A stretch of 64,000 nt of DNA. Source: Yponomeuta sedellus. Its lineage: Eukaryota; Arthropoda; Insecta; Lepidoptera; Yponomeutidae. The stretch is from NCBI GenBank assembly GCA_934045075.1, contig OW203734.1, positions 4,150,269 through 4,214,268 on the forward strand. Reading direction: 5' to 3'. The translations under genes and the position numbers were made by a program. The notes beneath the pieces are model-generated. The model was not told where the DNA came from, made no database searches, and saw only the letters and a program-made list of their open reading frames with translations. Shown here in pieces: positions 11,238 through 20,457 of the stretch (the first letter of the stretch is position 1; each line of letters starts with the position of its first letter).

Positions 11238-12068
11238 TGTCGCAGCTAGCCTTGAAGAGGCGGGAGATTAATAAATAATAAAACAAGGGTTCTATACAAT
11301 TTAAAATATATTTACAAGAAACCTAACTAGTTACATATTATGGTAGCTAGATAGTCGTGAGGTTCTGCCTACACAAGTTTAGACTTTCCCGTTAGTTATC
11401 ACAGTCAGGTACTCCCCTGAGCCGGTCGGGAGCCGATGGAAGCCTTTTCGTTAGCCGCGACCAAGCAGACAGGAATTTCCCTCGGTGTCGTGCTGAGTGC
11501 GTCCGAATGTGCCGACGCAAGAATGTATTGGCGATGAGCTGCCGTCTGGACCACTATCAGTGGATGTTGGGTACCCCTTAACCAGTAGGTATGCCCGGGG
11601 TATTTGTGGCCCGAACCTTGGACCCCAACAGACGGGGAAATCGAACTCACAAAACTTCGTGAATAAAATAAAATATCTATAGGTATTCTAGTAAAGGGTT
11701 TGGCCGCTTTAGAGACGGAAAACTGGCAATAAAAGGAGCAAGCGCGCGCGCAGCTTTGCCGATGGACCAAACGCAATTGCTGTCGGCCGGCGGCCGTGTT
11801 GCTACCGGGCGGCGGTGGCAATCGACTTGAGAGACCAGTTATTTTAGCGTTCCGCAGCGCGAAGGCCGCAAAACGCTTTCGATTACGGAATCATGCTTTT
11901 GTTGCGGATTATAGTTATTTGTATTTTTGTATAGTTTAGTAGTTTAGAAATTAAGAAACATTTTTACTTTTAAATGTGTCTGATTTTTACTGATTTTTAA
12001 TACTGATTTTTATAGTGAATTATAATCGATAAGGACCGTAACGTCATACTCAAATAAATAACGTTACA
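11238..12068. mobile_element. Solo LTR, 831 bp, inserted in the (TATG)n tract
   Basis: The segment begins TGTCGCAGC and ends AACGTTACA, so it has TGT...ACA termini. GTAT lies directly on both sides (11234-11237 and 12069-12072), and the TATG repeat continues on the right, so the host tract was interrupted by a single insertion with a 4-bp duplication. There is no coding capacity. A more GC-rich patch lies at about 11400-11880, and AATAAA is at 11663 onward. A 4-bp duplication suits a Ty3/Gypsy-like element. Because the target is itself repetitive, the exact duplication length is less certain than usual. Confidence 0.75.
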
Positions 12069-12084
12069 GTATGTATGTATGTAT
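12069..12084 (+). repeat. Right remainder of the (TATG)n tract
   Basis: Four further tetranucleotide units immediately after the solo LTR, in phase with the tract on the left. Confidence 0.85.
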
Positions 12085-12721
12085 TATCGAATAAAGTAGA
12101 TAAATTAATAATGATAGCTGCATTAGCCACCATGTCATTGAAGAATTATTGACTGTGGATATGTACACATTAAATTGACGAGCAAAAACGTACTAAAAAT
12201 ATTGGAGGGTGGTTTTAAAAAAGAAAAAGGGAACCGAGTGGGGTTTGGTCGTGGCTTCACGTCGCACGCTAGCGGCGGGGAGCCATTGCGTTCCCGAATA
12301 CGTTGCTGATCGGATCTCCTGAACAAACTTCATATTACTAGAGTTTAGGCGCGATTTTTTTATACTCTAATCTAAACATTTGCTAACAGGTAAGAAACAA
12401 ATCGTGAGGTAATCTGCGGGCGTCGCCGTCCTACTACAGGTTACGTGTTTTCTTTCAGAGAGTGAATATAGGTTTAATTTCAAGGCAATTTAAAGGCGCT
12501 GAGGTGTTTTAACACCACAGACACTAAGGTTTTGCCTATCAGGTTTTCTTCACCGTATCCACTCCACCTATATTATATTGTATTTATTTCCTCATCGCGT
12601 AGATTATTATTATAACGTATTTATGTAAGTTTATCATAACTATGTATGTAACTGTTTATATTATTGTTATTTATATAAGTAGTGTATTAATATATTCATA
12701 TTTGCACCGACTACCCGTCTC
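12085..12721. other. Non-coding stretch
   Basis: No gene or clear repeat recognised. The sequence around 12490-12515 (GAGGTGTTTTAACACCAC) contains a short palindrome. Confidence 0.45.
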
Positions 12722-12872
12722 TTACTTCCTTCAGCAACTTTCTGTCGTAAGGTTGTCTGGAAGAAATTGCATTTAGCAATAAGGCCGCCAATTGTATTTT
12801 GTATCTTTACATGTTTTAAAATATGTGCTCTGGTGTACAATAAAGAATATTCTTATCTTGTCTTATCTTATA
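12722..12872 (+). mobile_element. LINE 3' UTR fragment, tail of TCTTA-like repeats
   Basis: GGTTGTCTGGAAGAAATTGC and AATAAGGCCGCC, then GTACAATAAAGAATATTC and TCTTATCTTGTCTTATCTTA. This is a variant of the LINE 3' end found at 61360 and 63690, with a different terminal repeat. Confidence 0.65.
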
Positions 12873-12891
12873 ACTTCACAAACATACATCT

Positions 12892-12967
12892 TCTATAATA
12901 TAAAAATGGATCGCTGAATGTGTTGGTAAGCGCAAATTTCGAGAGCAGCTGAACCGATTTCGCTAAT
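12892..12967 (+). mobile_element. Helitron-like repeat, left part (split copy)
   Basis: Starts TCTATAATATAAAAATGG and continues GTTGGTAAGCGCAAATTTCG, GAACCGATTTCGCTAAT. It matches the compact 164-bp copy at 41404-41567 up to CGCTAAT, where the match stops. The match resumes at 18721. Confidence 0.7.
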
Positions 12968-13091
12968 GAGCGATTTTCTGACAGCTCCTAAAAAATAGTT
13001 CCAATCTCGCTACTAGATGGCGATGCTGTCTATGTACGTTGTTTTTTTTTAATACCGCTAAGAGACCTTTATTAGTCTGTGTTTGTATATC
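12968..13091. other. Internal sequence of the longer Helitron-like copy, left of the LINE
   Basis: Sequence between the left Helitron-like end and the LINE. With the LINE removed it joins 18328-18720, giving roughly 520 bp that is absent from the compact copies. Either the compact form is a deletion derivative or this copy carries a second old insertion. Confidence 0.45.
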
Positions 13092-13105
13092 ACTGTCGTC
13101 GTCGA
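13092..13105 (+). repeat. Target-site duplication, left (ACTGTCGTCGTCGA)
   Basis: An identical 14-mer occurs at 18314-18327 directly after the poly(A) tail, so these two sites bound one target-primed insertion. Confidence 0.9.
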
Positions 13106-13238
13106 GTTTTTTTTTGGCGGGCTTTTGAAGAGGATAGGCGCGTTTTTTGAAAATTTTTCAAAAATATTTCTGAAAATTGTTAAAACTCGATAAACTTACG
13201 CTAAAAGTATTTAAAACATCGTCGTTAGGTTCGGCGAG

Positions 13239-14405
13239 ATGAAAGATCGCCCGGGGGCAAAGCCCCCTGGGCTTTCCGAGGATGAACCTCCTCCCAAATT
13301 AAAGAGGGGGCGAACTGAGGACCATGGACGCGAACATCACGGCGAGCAGCAGCAGGATGATGGATTCAAGCCATATCTGAAACCAGGTTACAGGCGGCTG
13401 TACGCGGAAAATTTGGTGAGCGATGAATTCATTGTCTTTGTTGAATCCGAAAATGGCAAAATTGGTAATAAAAACCCTGACCAGCTAAACACGATCTTCA
13501 AAAATGACGTCAAGGGCGTGGTGGGCATCAAGCGCATCAATGCTAATAAAATTGGTGTGTGCTTTGGACAAGCTTCCAATGCGAACAACTTCCTGACGAA
13601 TGACGAACTGCTGAAGAAACAGGGCTTTAGAGCCTATATTCCCGCGAGGTCTGTAGAGACTATTGGGGTCCTTCGCTTCGTTCCAACAAGTATCACGAAT
13701 GAAGAACTGTTTAAGAAACTTGCAGCAGAATTTGAAATTGTAGGCGTAAGGCGCTTTATCCGCAAGGTCAACGGAGAAATTGTTCCGTACAGTTCAGTGT
13801 CTGTGACTTTCTTGTCACAGACACTACCGGAGTATGTATACCTAGATCTGTATAGATTTAAGGTCAATGAGTACAGAGCACCACTTCTGCAGTGCTTTAA
13901 GTGCTTCAGATTTAACCATGGAGCGAAGTTCTGTAAAGGACTGCAGAAGTGCTCTATCTGCTCTGGTGAGCACCACTTCACAAAATGCGACAAAGAGGAT
14001 GAATTGAAATGTATCAACTGCCAAGGGCCTCACTTGGCAATTTCCAGAGACTGTCCAGTTAAAAAAAACAAGTTAGAAGAACATGTTAATAGGACTAACT
14101 ATGCAAAAATTGCTGCTTCAGCCAAAAAACAAGACAATATTGTCAAAAACTACAACTCGAACTTCCCTCCACTGAAAGCCAAGCCTTCGCCAATGATTGC
14201 TAAGGCTCCCACAAAACCCATAGTAACAGAACCTCCACAACTTGTGATCTCAAATTCAAATTTAGTCAAAGAAATAGTCAAGAGCGACTTCATCTTAAAT
14301 GGTTTGGTAGGAGCTTTGGTAACATTGGCGAATGGTAATTTGCCCAAAATCAATGCTTCCATTGTGCAGGAAGTGTTGATTAAATCACTACAGAATAATG
14401 GATAA
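13239..14405 (+). CDS. LINE ORF1: gag-like nucleic-acid-binding protein, 388 aa
   Basis: ORF1 proteins of this LINE group coat the element RNA and act as nucleic-acid chaperones in the retrotransposition complex. The reading frame is intact. The N-terminus is charged and proline-rich. A central domain of about residues 55-215 has the alternating hydrophobic pattern of an RNA-binding fold. Three CCHC zinc knuckles follow at about residues 219-272 (CFKCFRFNHGAKFC, CSICSGEHHFTKC, CINCQGPHLAISRDC). The tail is Lys- and Pro-rich with a hydrophobic end. The ATG at 13239 is the first in frame after the 5' UTR. The stop at 14403-14405 overlaps the ORF2 start. The three knuckles and the 5' position make the assignment firm. 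Confidence 0.9.
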   Translation: MKDRPGAKPPGLSEDEPPPKLKRGRTEDHGREHHGEQQQDDGFKPYLKPGYRRLYAENLVSDEFIVFVESENGKIGNKNPDQLNTIFKNDVKGVVGIKRINANKIGVCFGQASNANNFLTNDELLKKQGFRAYIPARSVETIGVLRFVPTSITNEELFKKLAAEFEIVGVRRFIRKVNGEIVPYSSVSVTFLSQTLPEYVYLDLYRFKVNEYRAPLLQCFKCFRFNHGAKFCKGLQKCSICSGEHHFTKCDKEDELKCINCQGPHLAISRDCPVKKNKLEEHVNRTNYAKIAASAKKQDNIVKNYNSNFPPLKAKPSPMIAKAPTKPIVTEPPQLVISNSNLVKEIVKSDFILNGLVGALVTLANGNLPKINASIVQEVLIKSLQNNG

Positions 14406-15534
14406 ATCATTTATTACAATAGTACAGTTTAATGTAGAAGGAGTTATTAACAAGAAGCCATTATTAATTTCATTTTTATTAAATAATGATGTAGACGTTT
14501 GTCTTTTAAATGAGACTTGGCTTAGGAACAATAGCACTTTTAATATTCCTAATTACAATATAATTCGACAAGACGGGAAAGATGGACGAGGAGGTGTAGC
14601 AATTTTAGTTAAATCCAATTTGAAATTCTCTACTGTCTCTGTTCCTTTTTACAATTTTATGCATTCTGCTGCAATAATCTTACAAACCAATGCTGGTAAT
14701 TTATCAATTCTCTGTAGTTATATACCGCCTCCTAATGATAACCGTAGATTTCAGTGCAGAAGACTCAAACAGATTTTGAATATGTTACCGAAACCAATGC
14801 TTTTTTCGGGCGATCTCAACGCCCATCACGTCGCTTTTGGGTGTTTGAGGTCTAACTCTCGCGGTAATGAGATCTATAACACACTCGATGAGTATGATCT
14901 ATGTATATTAAACACTGGTTTTCCTACCACTGTAGGTAGTCCTTCTAAAATGCCTTCTGCAATTGATATTTCTTCTGTCAGTCCTTCTGTTGCTCCTCTT
15001 TGCGAGTGGACAGTTCATGATGATGCGATGGGCAGCTATCATTTTCCAACAGTTATAACAATTCACACCACAATTCATAAATACGATATTGGTAATTCCG
15101 CTGATCGATATCTTTATAATAAAGCAGATTGGCAGGCTTATGCATCTGAAACAGAGAGAATATTAGGGCAATTTAATATAGACAGTAGTAACCCAGTCAA
15201 AACTTACAATGATTTTTGCGAAGAACTTAATCAGATTAAAGATGTCACTATTCCAAAGCTAAGGAAAACTAATAGCATTGTCATTAAAAAGCCTGTTCCT
15301 TGGTGGGACAATGAATGCTCAGATGCTGTTAATAAAAGTAAAGAAGCTCTAAATATGTATAGAAGTAATGGTAATATGTCGAGTTACATTGAATATAAAA
15401 AATTAAATGCTTTTAAAAAAAGATTATTAAAAGAAAAGAAGAAATACGGATGGACTAAATTAGTTGAATCTTTTAACAGGTATACACCTATAAGCACTAT
15501 TTGGAATTACAAATCAAAAGATTCAAACGTGTAA
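14398..15534 (+). CDS. LINE ORF2, N-terminal part: APE-type endonuclease, frameshifted at its end
   Basis: This is the exonuclease/endonuclease/phosphatase domain that nicks target DNA to prime reverse transcription. Visible motifs in order: QFNVEG near residue 9, LLNETWL near 35-41, GRGGVAILV near 56-64, a GDLNAHH motif near residues 139-145, and AIDISSVSPS near 188-197. The motif expected to read SDH near the end reads SYH, with Tyr214 in place of the conserved Asp, so nicking is probably impaired in this copy. The frame ends at 15534. The homologous protein continues in another frame (15501-18161), across a one-base difference in the A run near 15517-15520. In an intact element this would be one protein with the RT. 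Confidence 0.88.
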   Translation: MDKSFITIVQFNVEGVINKKPLLISFLLNNDVDVCLLNETWLRNNSTFNIPNYNIIRQDGKDGRGGVAILVKSNLKFSTVSVPFYNFMHSAAIILQTNAGNLSILCSYIPPPNDNRRFQCRRLKQILNMLPKPMLFSGDLNAHHVAFGCLRSNSRGNEIYNTLDEYDLCILNTGFPTTVGSPSKMPSAIDISSVSPSVAPLCEWTVHDDAMGSYHFPTVITIHTTIHKYDIGNSADRYLYNKADWQAYASETERILGQFNIDSSNPVKTYNDFCEELNQIKDVTIPKLRKTNSIVIKKPVPWWDNECSDAVNKSKEALNMYRSNGNMSSYIEYKKLNAFKKRLLKEKKKYGWTKLVESFNRYTPISTIWNYKSKDSNV

Positions 15535-18161
15535 CATTACCCAAAATGCCCAAAAACGACGAATGGATTCCAGCCTTCATTGATAAATATGCTCCACCGT
15601 CTCCTCCTGAAAAAAACATAGACATAAACTCATTAAATGAAATCTTTAATAACACAGGGAATAGTAATTGTGCTCATCTTTCAGAACCATTTTCCTTTGC
15701 AGAATTCACATTTGCTATCAAATATAGAAAAGATACAACCCCAGGATTAGATGACATTCCTTACAAGCTTATTAGGAACATGCATGTTGATGCCCAAAAA
15801 TCGTTATTGGAAATGTACAATGTATTGTGGATGACTCAGTCCATTCCTGAAGCTTGGAAAACACAATGCGTTATTCCTATATTGAAACCAGACAAGTCTA
15901 GTGATGACTTTAATTCATATAGACCAATTTCTTTATCCTCATGTGTAGGTAAATTGTTTGAGTTTATGCTTAAAACCAGATTAGACCATTACGTAGAGCA
16001 GAATAAAATCTTACCAGAGCAGCAATTCGGCTTCAGGAAGGGTCGTAGTGCTACAGAGAGCTTTACTTCACTCATCTCTGACATCAGGAATTCCTTTCAC
16101 AGCCAATCAGCCACCGTATGTGCATTTCTTGATGTACAGGGAGCTTTTGATAATGTTGATCCATCTGTATTGGCAGGAATTTTATCAGAGATTGGTATGC
16201 CAGGACATGTCTGTAAATGGATATTTCATTTTCTTTATGATAGGACTATGTATGTTAAATTTAACAACATACTACACGGACCAGGACAAGTTTTTAAAGG
16301 TACTATGCAAGGAGCAACCATATCCCCTTTATTGTACAATATTTATACATCTCAGATAAATAAATATCTGACCCAGACTGGAGTTCAATTCCTGCAGTAT
16401 GCAGATGATTTGTTAATATACTCTGTACATAAGGATGTAAATATAGCTGTAAATAATTTAAATTTAGCCCTCTCTCAAGTGCATAATTATTATTTTAATA
16501 AGCTCAAATTGGTTATAAATCCATTAAAGAGTGGAGCTATGCTTTTCTCCAAAAGGCTTTCTCCTTGTAATAGTTTGGTAGAATACAATAATCTCCCTAT
16601 ACCTTGGTTGAAAGAAAAGAAGTTTCTTGGTATATTGCTGGATCATAGGCTAACATTTGAATCTCACATAAATTATATCATCAAAAACGCCTCCAAAGCC
16701 CTTAATATACTTCGGTCTCTGGCAGGAGTACATTGGGGGTCTGACCCAAAAATATTATCTATGTTATATAAGAGCATTATGCGCAGCCATTTCGATTATA
16801 GCTCAATTGCTTATATGGGGGCAAGCCTTGCTTTGCTGAAGAAATTAGAAGTTATTCAGAATAAAGCTTTGAGAATTATTACAGGGGCTATGTGCTCTAC
16901 TCCAATTAATGCAATGCAATGTGAGGCTTGCATTCCCCCTTTACATCTTAGACGTCTACAGCTAGCTGAAAGGTTCTGTTTGAAAATGTTAACTAAAAAT
17001 AATAGAGTTGTCTTAGATCACATTTTACCAATGCATGCCACTGAATTGGGCAATTCAGTGGCTCCTTATGCAAATTTTAATCAGATATTAAATGGTAACA
17101 TACCAACCTTATTAAGAATAGTTTTACATTTGAATGATTTAACAAAAAATTTGCATCAGGATAATTTGTGGCCCCTCTATAGGATGGATCTCGATATTCT
17201 ATTGAAAAATAATTTTGTACATAAACCATGCATTACGAACCAACAAGATTTACTTGCTTTCCTGGAAAATAATCATCTGTATTCCATCTATACTGATGGC
17301 TCTAAAACAGTTGATAGGGTAAACTCAGCATTTTTTGACCCTCAGTTAAAGAAAACTAAATGTTTTAAAATTGACACTAGATGTAGCATTTTTACCGCCG
17401 AAGCTTATGCTATCCATCAAGCTTTAATTTACGTTCAAAATATTGATACTTGTAATATAATTATATTTACTGACTCACTCAGTGTATTATTAGCTTTAGA
17501 AGGTAACTGCCTTCGTTATAATGTAAATTATCTCATCTATAATATAAAGAATTTGTTAAATAGTTTGTTAGTTAGTGGTAAGGTAGTTAAGTTAATGTGG
17601 GTACCTGCTCACCGGGGTATCACTGGAAATGAAGTCGTCGATCGAGCTGCAAATCTGGACCCTGACGAGGATCACTCTACAGACCTCAAATTGCCATTTA
17701 CTGATCTCCATGTTCATCTGAATGAGAATCTGAAAGCAATATGGTGCAACTACTGGAATGAGATCAGTAAAGAGAAAGGAAGCTGGTATAGAGACATCCA
17801 AGGAAGCCCGCCCGCCCAACCTTGGTACCATCGGAAAAAAGACATAAACTGCCGGAAATACATAACCACCCTAAACAGAATGAGATTCGGCCACTGCCAA
17901 ACCCAAGCTCACCTTTATAGACTCAGCCTAGCCCAAGATTCGAACTGCATTTACTGTGGAACTGAAAACGCCGACCTAAACCATCTCGTGCTCAACTGTC
18001 AAGAATTTAAATTGCACAGATTAATACTTATCACGGAACTTGACACAATCAGCTGCGAAACGGGTGTCCCTACACCAACTCTTCTTCCAAATCTACTTAG
18101 CAATCCTACCTTTTTCGCCCCCTTATATAAATTCATTATGAACAGTGGAATAAAAATTTAA
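15501..18161 (+). CDS. LINE ORF2, C-terminal part: reverse transcriptase and RNase H, 886 aa frame
   Basis: The frame contains the complete RT: TTPGLDDIPYK, YRPISLSS, QQFGFRKGRSATE, motif A FLDVQGAFDNVD (Asp211), MQGATISPLLYN, and the catalytic YADD at residues 300-303. An RNase H domain follows, with YTDGS (Asp599), TAEAYA (Glu634), FTDSLS (Asp658) and VVDRAA (Asp714), so its four catalytic acids are present. A Cys/His segment, CIYCGTENADLNHLVLNC, lies near the C-terminus. The ATG at 15501 is only the frame's first Met. The true protein starts at 14398 in the other frame, so this part is not expected to be made on its own. The protein would copy element RNA at the nicked target. Confidence 0.92.
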   Translation: MELQIKRFKRVTLPKMPKNDEWIPAFIDKYAPPSPPEKNIDINSLNEIFNNTGNSNCAHLSEPFSFAEFTFAIKYRKDTTPGLDDIPYKLIRNMHVDAQKSLLEMYNVLWMTQSIPEAWKTQCVIPILKPDKSSDDFNSYRPISLSSCVGKLFEFMLKTRLDHYVEQNKILPEQQFGFRKGRSATESFTSLISDIRNSFHSQSATVCAFLDVQGAFDNVDPSVLAGILSEIGMPGHVCKWIFHFLYDRTMYVKFNNILHGPGQVFKGTMQGATISPLLYNIYTSQINKYLTQTGVQFLQYADDLLIYSVHKDVNIAVNNLNLALSQVHNYYFNKLKLVINPLKSGAMLFSKRLSPCNSLVEYNNLPIPWLKEKKFLGILLDHRLTFESHINYIIKNASKALNILRSLAGVHWGSDPKILSMLYKSIMRSHFDYSSIAYMGASLALLKKLEVIQNKALRIITGAMCSTPINAMQCEACIPPLHLRRLQLAERFCLKMLTKNNRVVLDHILPMHATELGNSVAPYANFNQILNGNIPTLLRIVLHLNDLTKNLHQDNLWPLYRMDLDILLKNNFVHKPCITNQQDLLAFLENNHLYSIYTDGSKTVDRVNSAFFDPQLKKTKCFKIDTRCSIFTAEAYAIHQALIYVQNIDTCNIIIFTDSLSVLLALEGNCLRYNVNYLIYNIKNLLNSLLVSGKVVKLMWVPAHRGITGNEVVDRAANLDPDEDHSTDLKLPFTDLHVHLNENLKAIWCNYWNEISKEKGSWYRDIQGSPPAQPWYHRKKDINCRKYITTLNRMRFGHCQTQAHLYRLSLAQDSNCIYCGTENADLNHLVLNCQEFKLHRLILITELDTISCETGVPTPTLLPNLLSNPTFFAPLYKFIMNSGIKI

Positions 18162-18313
18162 AGTGACTGGAAAAACTGAACATTATAGTGAAGTGATACG
18201 GAAGTGATAAGTGCTCTTATCTGAAAACTAATACTATAAAAAACTAATACAATACTCAAGGCTCAAAAGGACACGGATCCAGGGCCGTAAAACCCTTTAT
18301 TAAAAAAAAAAAA
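18162..18313 (+). other. LINE 3' UTR and poly(A) tail
   Basis: Short 3' UTR ending in CCCTTTATT and an uninterrupted A run up to 18313, directly followed by the target-site duplication. Confidence 0.85.
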
Positions 18314-18327
18314 ACTGTCGTCGTCGA
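18314..18327 (+). repeat. Target-site duplication, right (ACTGTCGTCGTCGA)
   Basis: Perfect copy of 13092-13105. Confidence 0.9.
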
Positions 18328-18720
18328 AGTTGAAGTTTTGTTAGCACTGTCGAAGATTTTATTACAAAACAGACGTCATTATACCTACTTAATTTTAAGT
18401 TTTTAACAGTGCATTTTCATGACTTCTCATAAATTGATGATTTGTTGATTGACTTCTTTGATACAAAAAAAAAAAATAGTAAACTAATGTCAAATTAATT
18501 AAACAACCGGTTTGTTTTCTAAAAGAAATTATTATAGTTGGTTAAATTGTTCTGTGGTCTAGACGGAACACAGAGTAAATTACTATATGAGACGGAATGA
18601 GAGAAGTTCACAGATTGCAGATATATTGTGAAAAAAAAAATCAAGTCAAGTTTTATCAGAGCCATCTGTCGGAGTTTCAAGAACTATTTTTTGTTTTTAA
18701 TTTGCTCTAGGAAAATCCCT
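18328..18720. other. Internal sequence of the longer Helitron-like copy, right of the LINE
   Basis: No coding potential. Continues 12968-13091 once the LINE and one duplication copy are removed. Confidence 0.45.
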
Positions 18721-18828
18721 CATTCTTTTTTTTTATATTCCTTGAAGTACGAGGATGGTTTTCATGGAGAGAAAAAAAAAATTAAAGAATCGACTGTTAG
18801 GCGGTACGAAGTTCGTTGGGTCAGCTAG
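18721..18828 (+). mobile_element. Helitron-like repeat, right part with 3' terminus
   Basis: Resumes the repeat at ATTCTTTTTTTTTATATTCC and runs through GAAGTACGAGGATGGTTTTC to GGGTCAGCTAG. ACGAAGTTCGT (18806-18816), a small hairpin, lies nine bases before the terminal CTAG, and the next base is T. A 3' hairpin, CTRR ending and flanking T are hallmarks of Helitrons. Confidence 0.65.
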
Positions 18829-18895
18829 TACATAAAACAAATTGGTTAACTCTTACATTACCTACCATATAAGTTTTTAACAGAACTGGTTTCAT

Positions 18896-18957
18896 TGTTC
18901 TAGGTGCTAACCTAACCTCGTAACCAGGCAGGTTACGAGGTTAGCTCCTAGAACCTA
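18896..18957. repeat. Hairpin: GTTCTAGG...CCTAGAAC
   Basis: The arms read GTTCTAGGTGCTAAC and, across a short loop, GGTTACGAGGTTAGCTCC then TAGAAC. The left arm has an extra CTAAC. No function inferred. Confidence 0.6.
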
Positions 18958-19202
18958 CTCTTTTATTTTCCGTTCACCATTCCTGTCTAAAACGACGACG
19001 CGACCGGGAAAGGTAAATGCAATAACACACCTCCCAACACTTCAACGCCCGCGCCGACTGTAACCTCGTTACCAGGAAATGCAGGAGTTGACGCATGACG
19101 AATTGATGACACGTGGCGCGCGTTTCAACGCTCAAATGTCACGACATTCCAGTATCTACATTATTTGACAAATTCCGAAATTTTTGCGCCTTGAAACGCT
19201 AG
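18958..19202. other. Non-coding spacer
   Basis: No gene seen. Confidence 0.4.
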
Positions 19203-19689
19203 AATTGACAACATTTAATTTTTTTAGCATACGTATTTTATTGTCTTAAAGGAAACTAGATGCAAAATAAAACGACCCATATTTTTTATTTTCGGAAGTT
19301 CGATGATATTCATTAATATTTTTCTGTTTGAATTTCGTCTTATTCTAAAAGGACGTAGACGCCAAATGACGTCACAGATACGGCTTAATAATACTAACAC
19401 CCTTGCCGACTTTTTCAAAACCAATGGAGTTAAGGAAAGGAAACGGCGTTACTCCGACATGACATTTGAATGAAATTGAAAATGACATCTGTCATAACAA
19501 TTCTAATATAAGACAACGGTACCTCCTCATTCCACCGTATGTGGGACGTCATCACACAATTTTTGGTTTTTATTTATTTTCTATAAGCAATAATAAAATT
19601 TCTAAATATTTTTATCTTAATCAGGATAGCAAAATTAAGAAACGGATTTTTTAGTTTTAAGGGTTGTAAAATATGAAATGTTGTCAATT
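19203..19689. mobile_element. MITE-like element, 487 bp, 14-bp terminal inverted repeats
   Basis: AATTGACAACATTT (19203-19216) and AAATGTTGTCAATT (19676-19689) are perfect inverted repeats. The interior is AT-rich and non-coding. I see no convincing target-site duplication, so the boundaries may be off. Confidence 0.5.
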
Positions 19690-19761
19690 GCGGAGTCTTG
19701 TAGCCCGTTTATTATTATTAAAATTGTTTATTGCAGAATTTTGCACATAGGCAAGCTTAGT

Positions 19762-19856
19762 GCCAATGATGGCACAACGTTGCGCTATGGCGCTCATTAG
19801 GGGAGGGCTATGTCCAGCAGTGGGCTAATATAGCCTGAAGAAGAAGAAGAAGCTTA
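19762..19856 (+). mobile_element. RTE-tailed SINE, 3' fragment
   Basis: GCCAATGATGGCACAAC then GCGCTATGGCGCTCATTAGG, GGAGGGCTATGTCCAGCAGT, and a (GAA)n tail. The same 3' end is found on LINE-coding copies (39042, 61806) and on SINE copies with a full head (59626). Confidence 0.75.
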
Positions 19857-19936
19857 GTGCACAGCAGGCGATTGCGCGGCTCGGTTTTCTGTATTTTCTC
19901 CCGCACTTGTCATTATTATTATACTATTTTTTATTT

Positions 19937-20084
19937 TTAATGCACTAACCCGTGCTAAGGACAAATTCAAAAACCTATTTAGAGGCTAAAAATTTCACCC
20001 ATGCCGGGATTCGAACCCGCAACCTCTGGCTATCCGTGCCAGCGCTCTACCAATTGAGCCAATGGGCGACTCACCAGCATCATT
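19937..20084 (-). mobile_element. tRNA-derived SINE (family T)
   Basis: Read on the minus strand: GTCGCCCATTGGCTCAATTG (box A), a GCTGGCACGGATAGCCAG anticodon-like arm, GGGTTCGAATCCCGG (box B), then CCTCTAAATAGGTTTTT and a tail ending TTAGCACGGGTTAGTGCATT. The boxes form the split RNA polymerase III promoter of tRNA genes. The A-rich tail lies toward 19936. Confidence 0.85.
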
Positions 20085-20457
20085 ATTATTTAATTCAATT
20101 GAATTCAATATATTTATTTTATTTTTTATTATTAAATTCTTTATTGCGCTAAACTTATCATATTATTATGTGGTGTAAAGGCGTACTTAATGCTAAATAA
20201 GATCATTGGTCAAAATAAGTGTTTGCTTTGGCTAGCACTCATCGATTTTTTGGAAAACATATTTTGTAACTACCCTCGAGAACAGCTTATTTAGACCAAG
20301 CTGAGGAGTGACATCGGTAGGTAACAAATTGAGAAGCATTTTGTCTCCTTTCTTAAAGGATAATACGACCACACTTCCTCCTCACGTATTCGGTATTGTG
20401 GAGTAGTGAAGGGTAGTTTTAAAAAGCCTCTGTATCTGTCTAAGTCAGCTTAGTCCA
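20085..20457. other. Non-coding stretch
   Basis: No gene or clear repeat seen. Confidence 0.4.

Larger units (their letters stand above)
13106..18313 (+). mobile_element. Full-length non-LTR retrotransposon (I group), 5.2 kb
   Basis: A complete LINE: 5' UTR 13106-13238, ORF1 13239-14405, ORF2 from 14398 to 18161 with one frameshift, a short 3' UTR, and a poly(A) tail ending at 18313. It is bounded by a perfect 14-bp target-site duplication. The APE-type endonuclease, RT and C-terminal RNase H together place it in the I superfamily (I, Loa and relatives), not Jockey, which lacks RNase H. The perfect duplication and long open frames suggest a fairly recent insertion. ORF1 and ORF2 overlap by 8 bases as ATGGATAA. 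Confidence 0.93.

Noticed and set aside
10939..11286. Open frames made of repeated Met-Tyr-Val-Cys or His-Thr-Tyr-Ile (also 37916-38549)
   Set aside because: They are read-through of the (TATG)n and (CATA)n microsatellites on both strands, not genes.
16048..16359. 103-codon plus frame inside the LINE RT
   Set aside because: Out-of-frame shadow of the reverse transcriptase, which carries all the catalytic motifs in the other frame.
19203..19689. Assigning the inverted-repeat element to a named superfamily
   Set aside because: No target-site duplication or terminal signature was clear enough.
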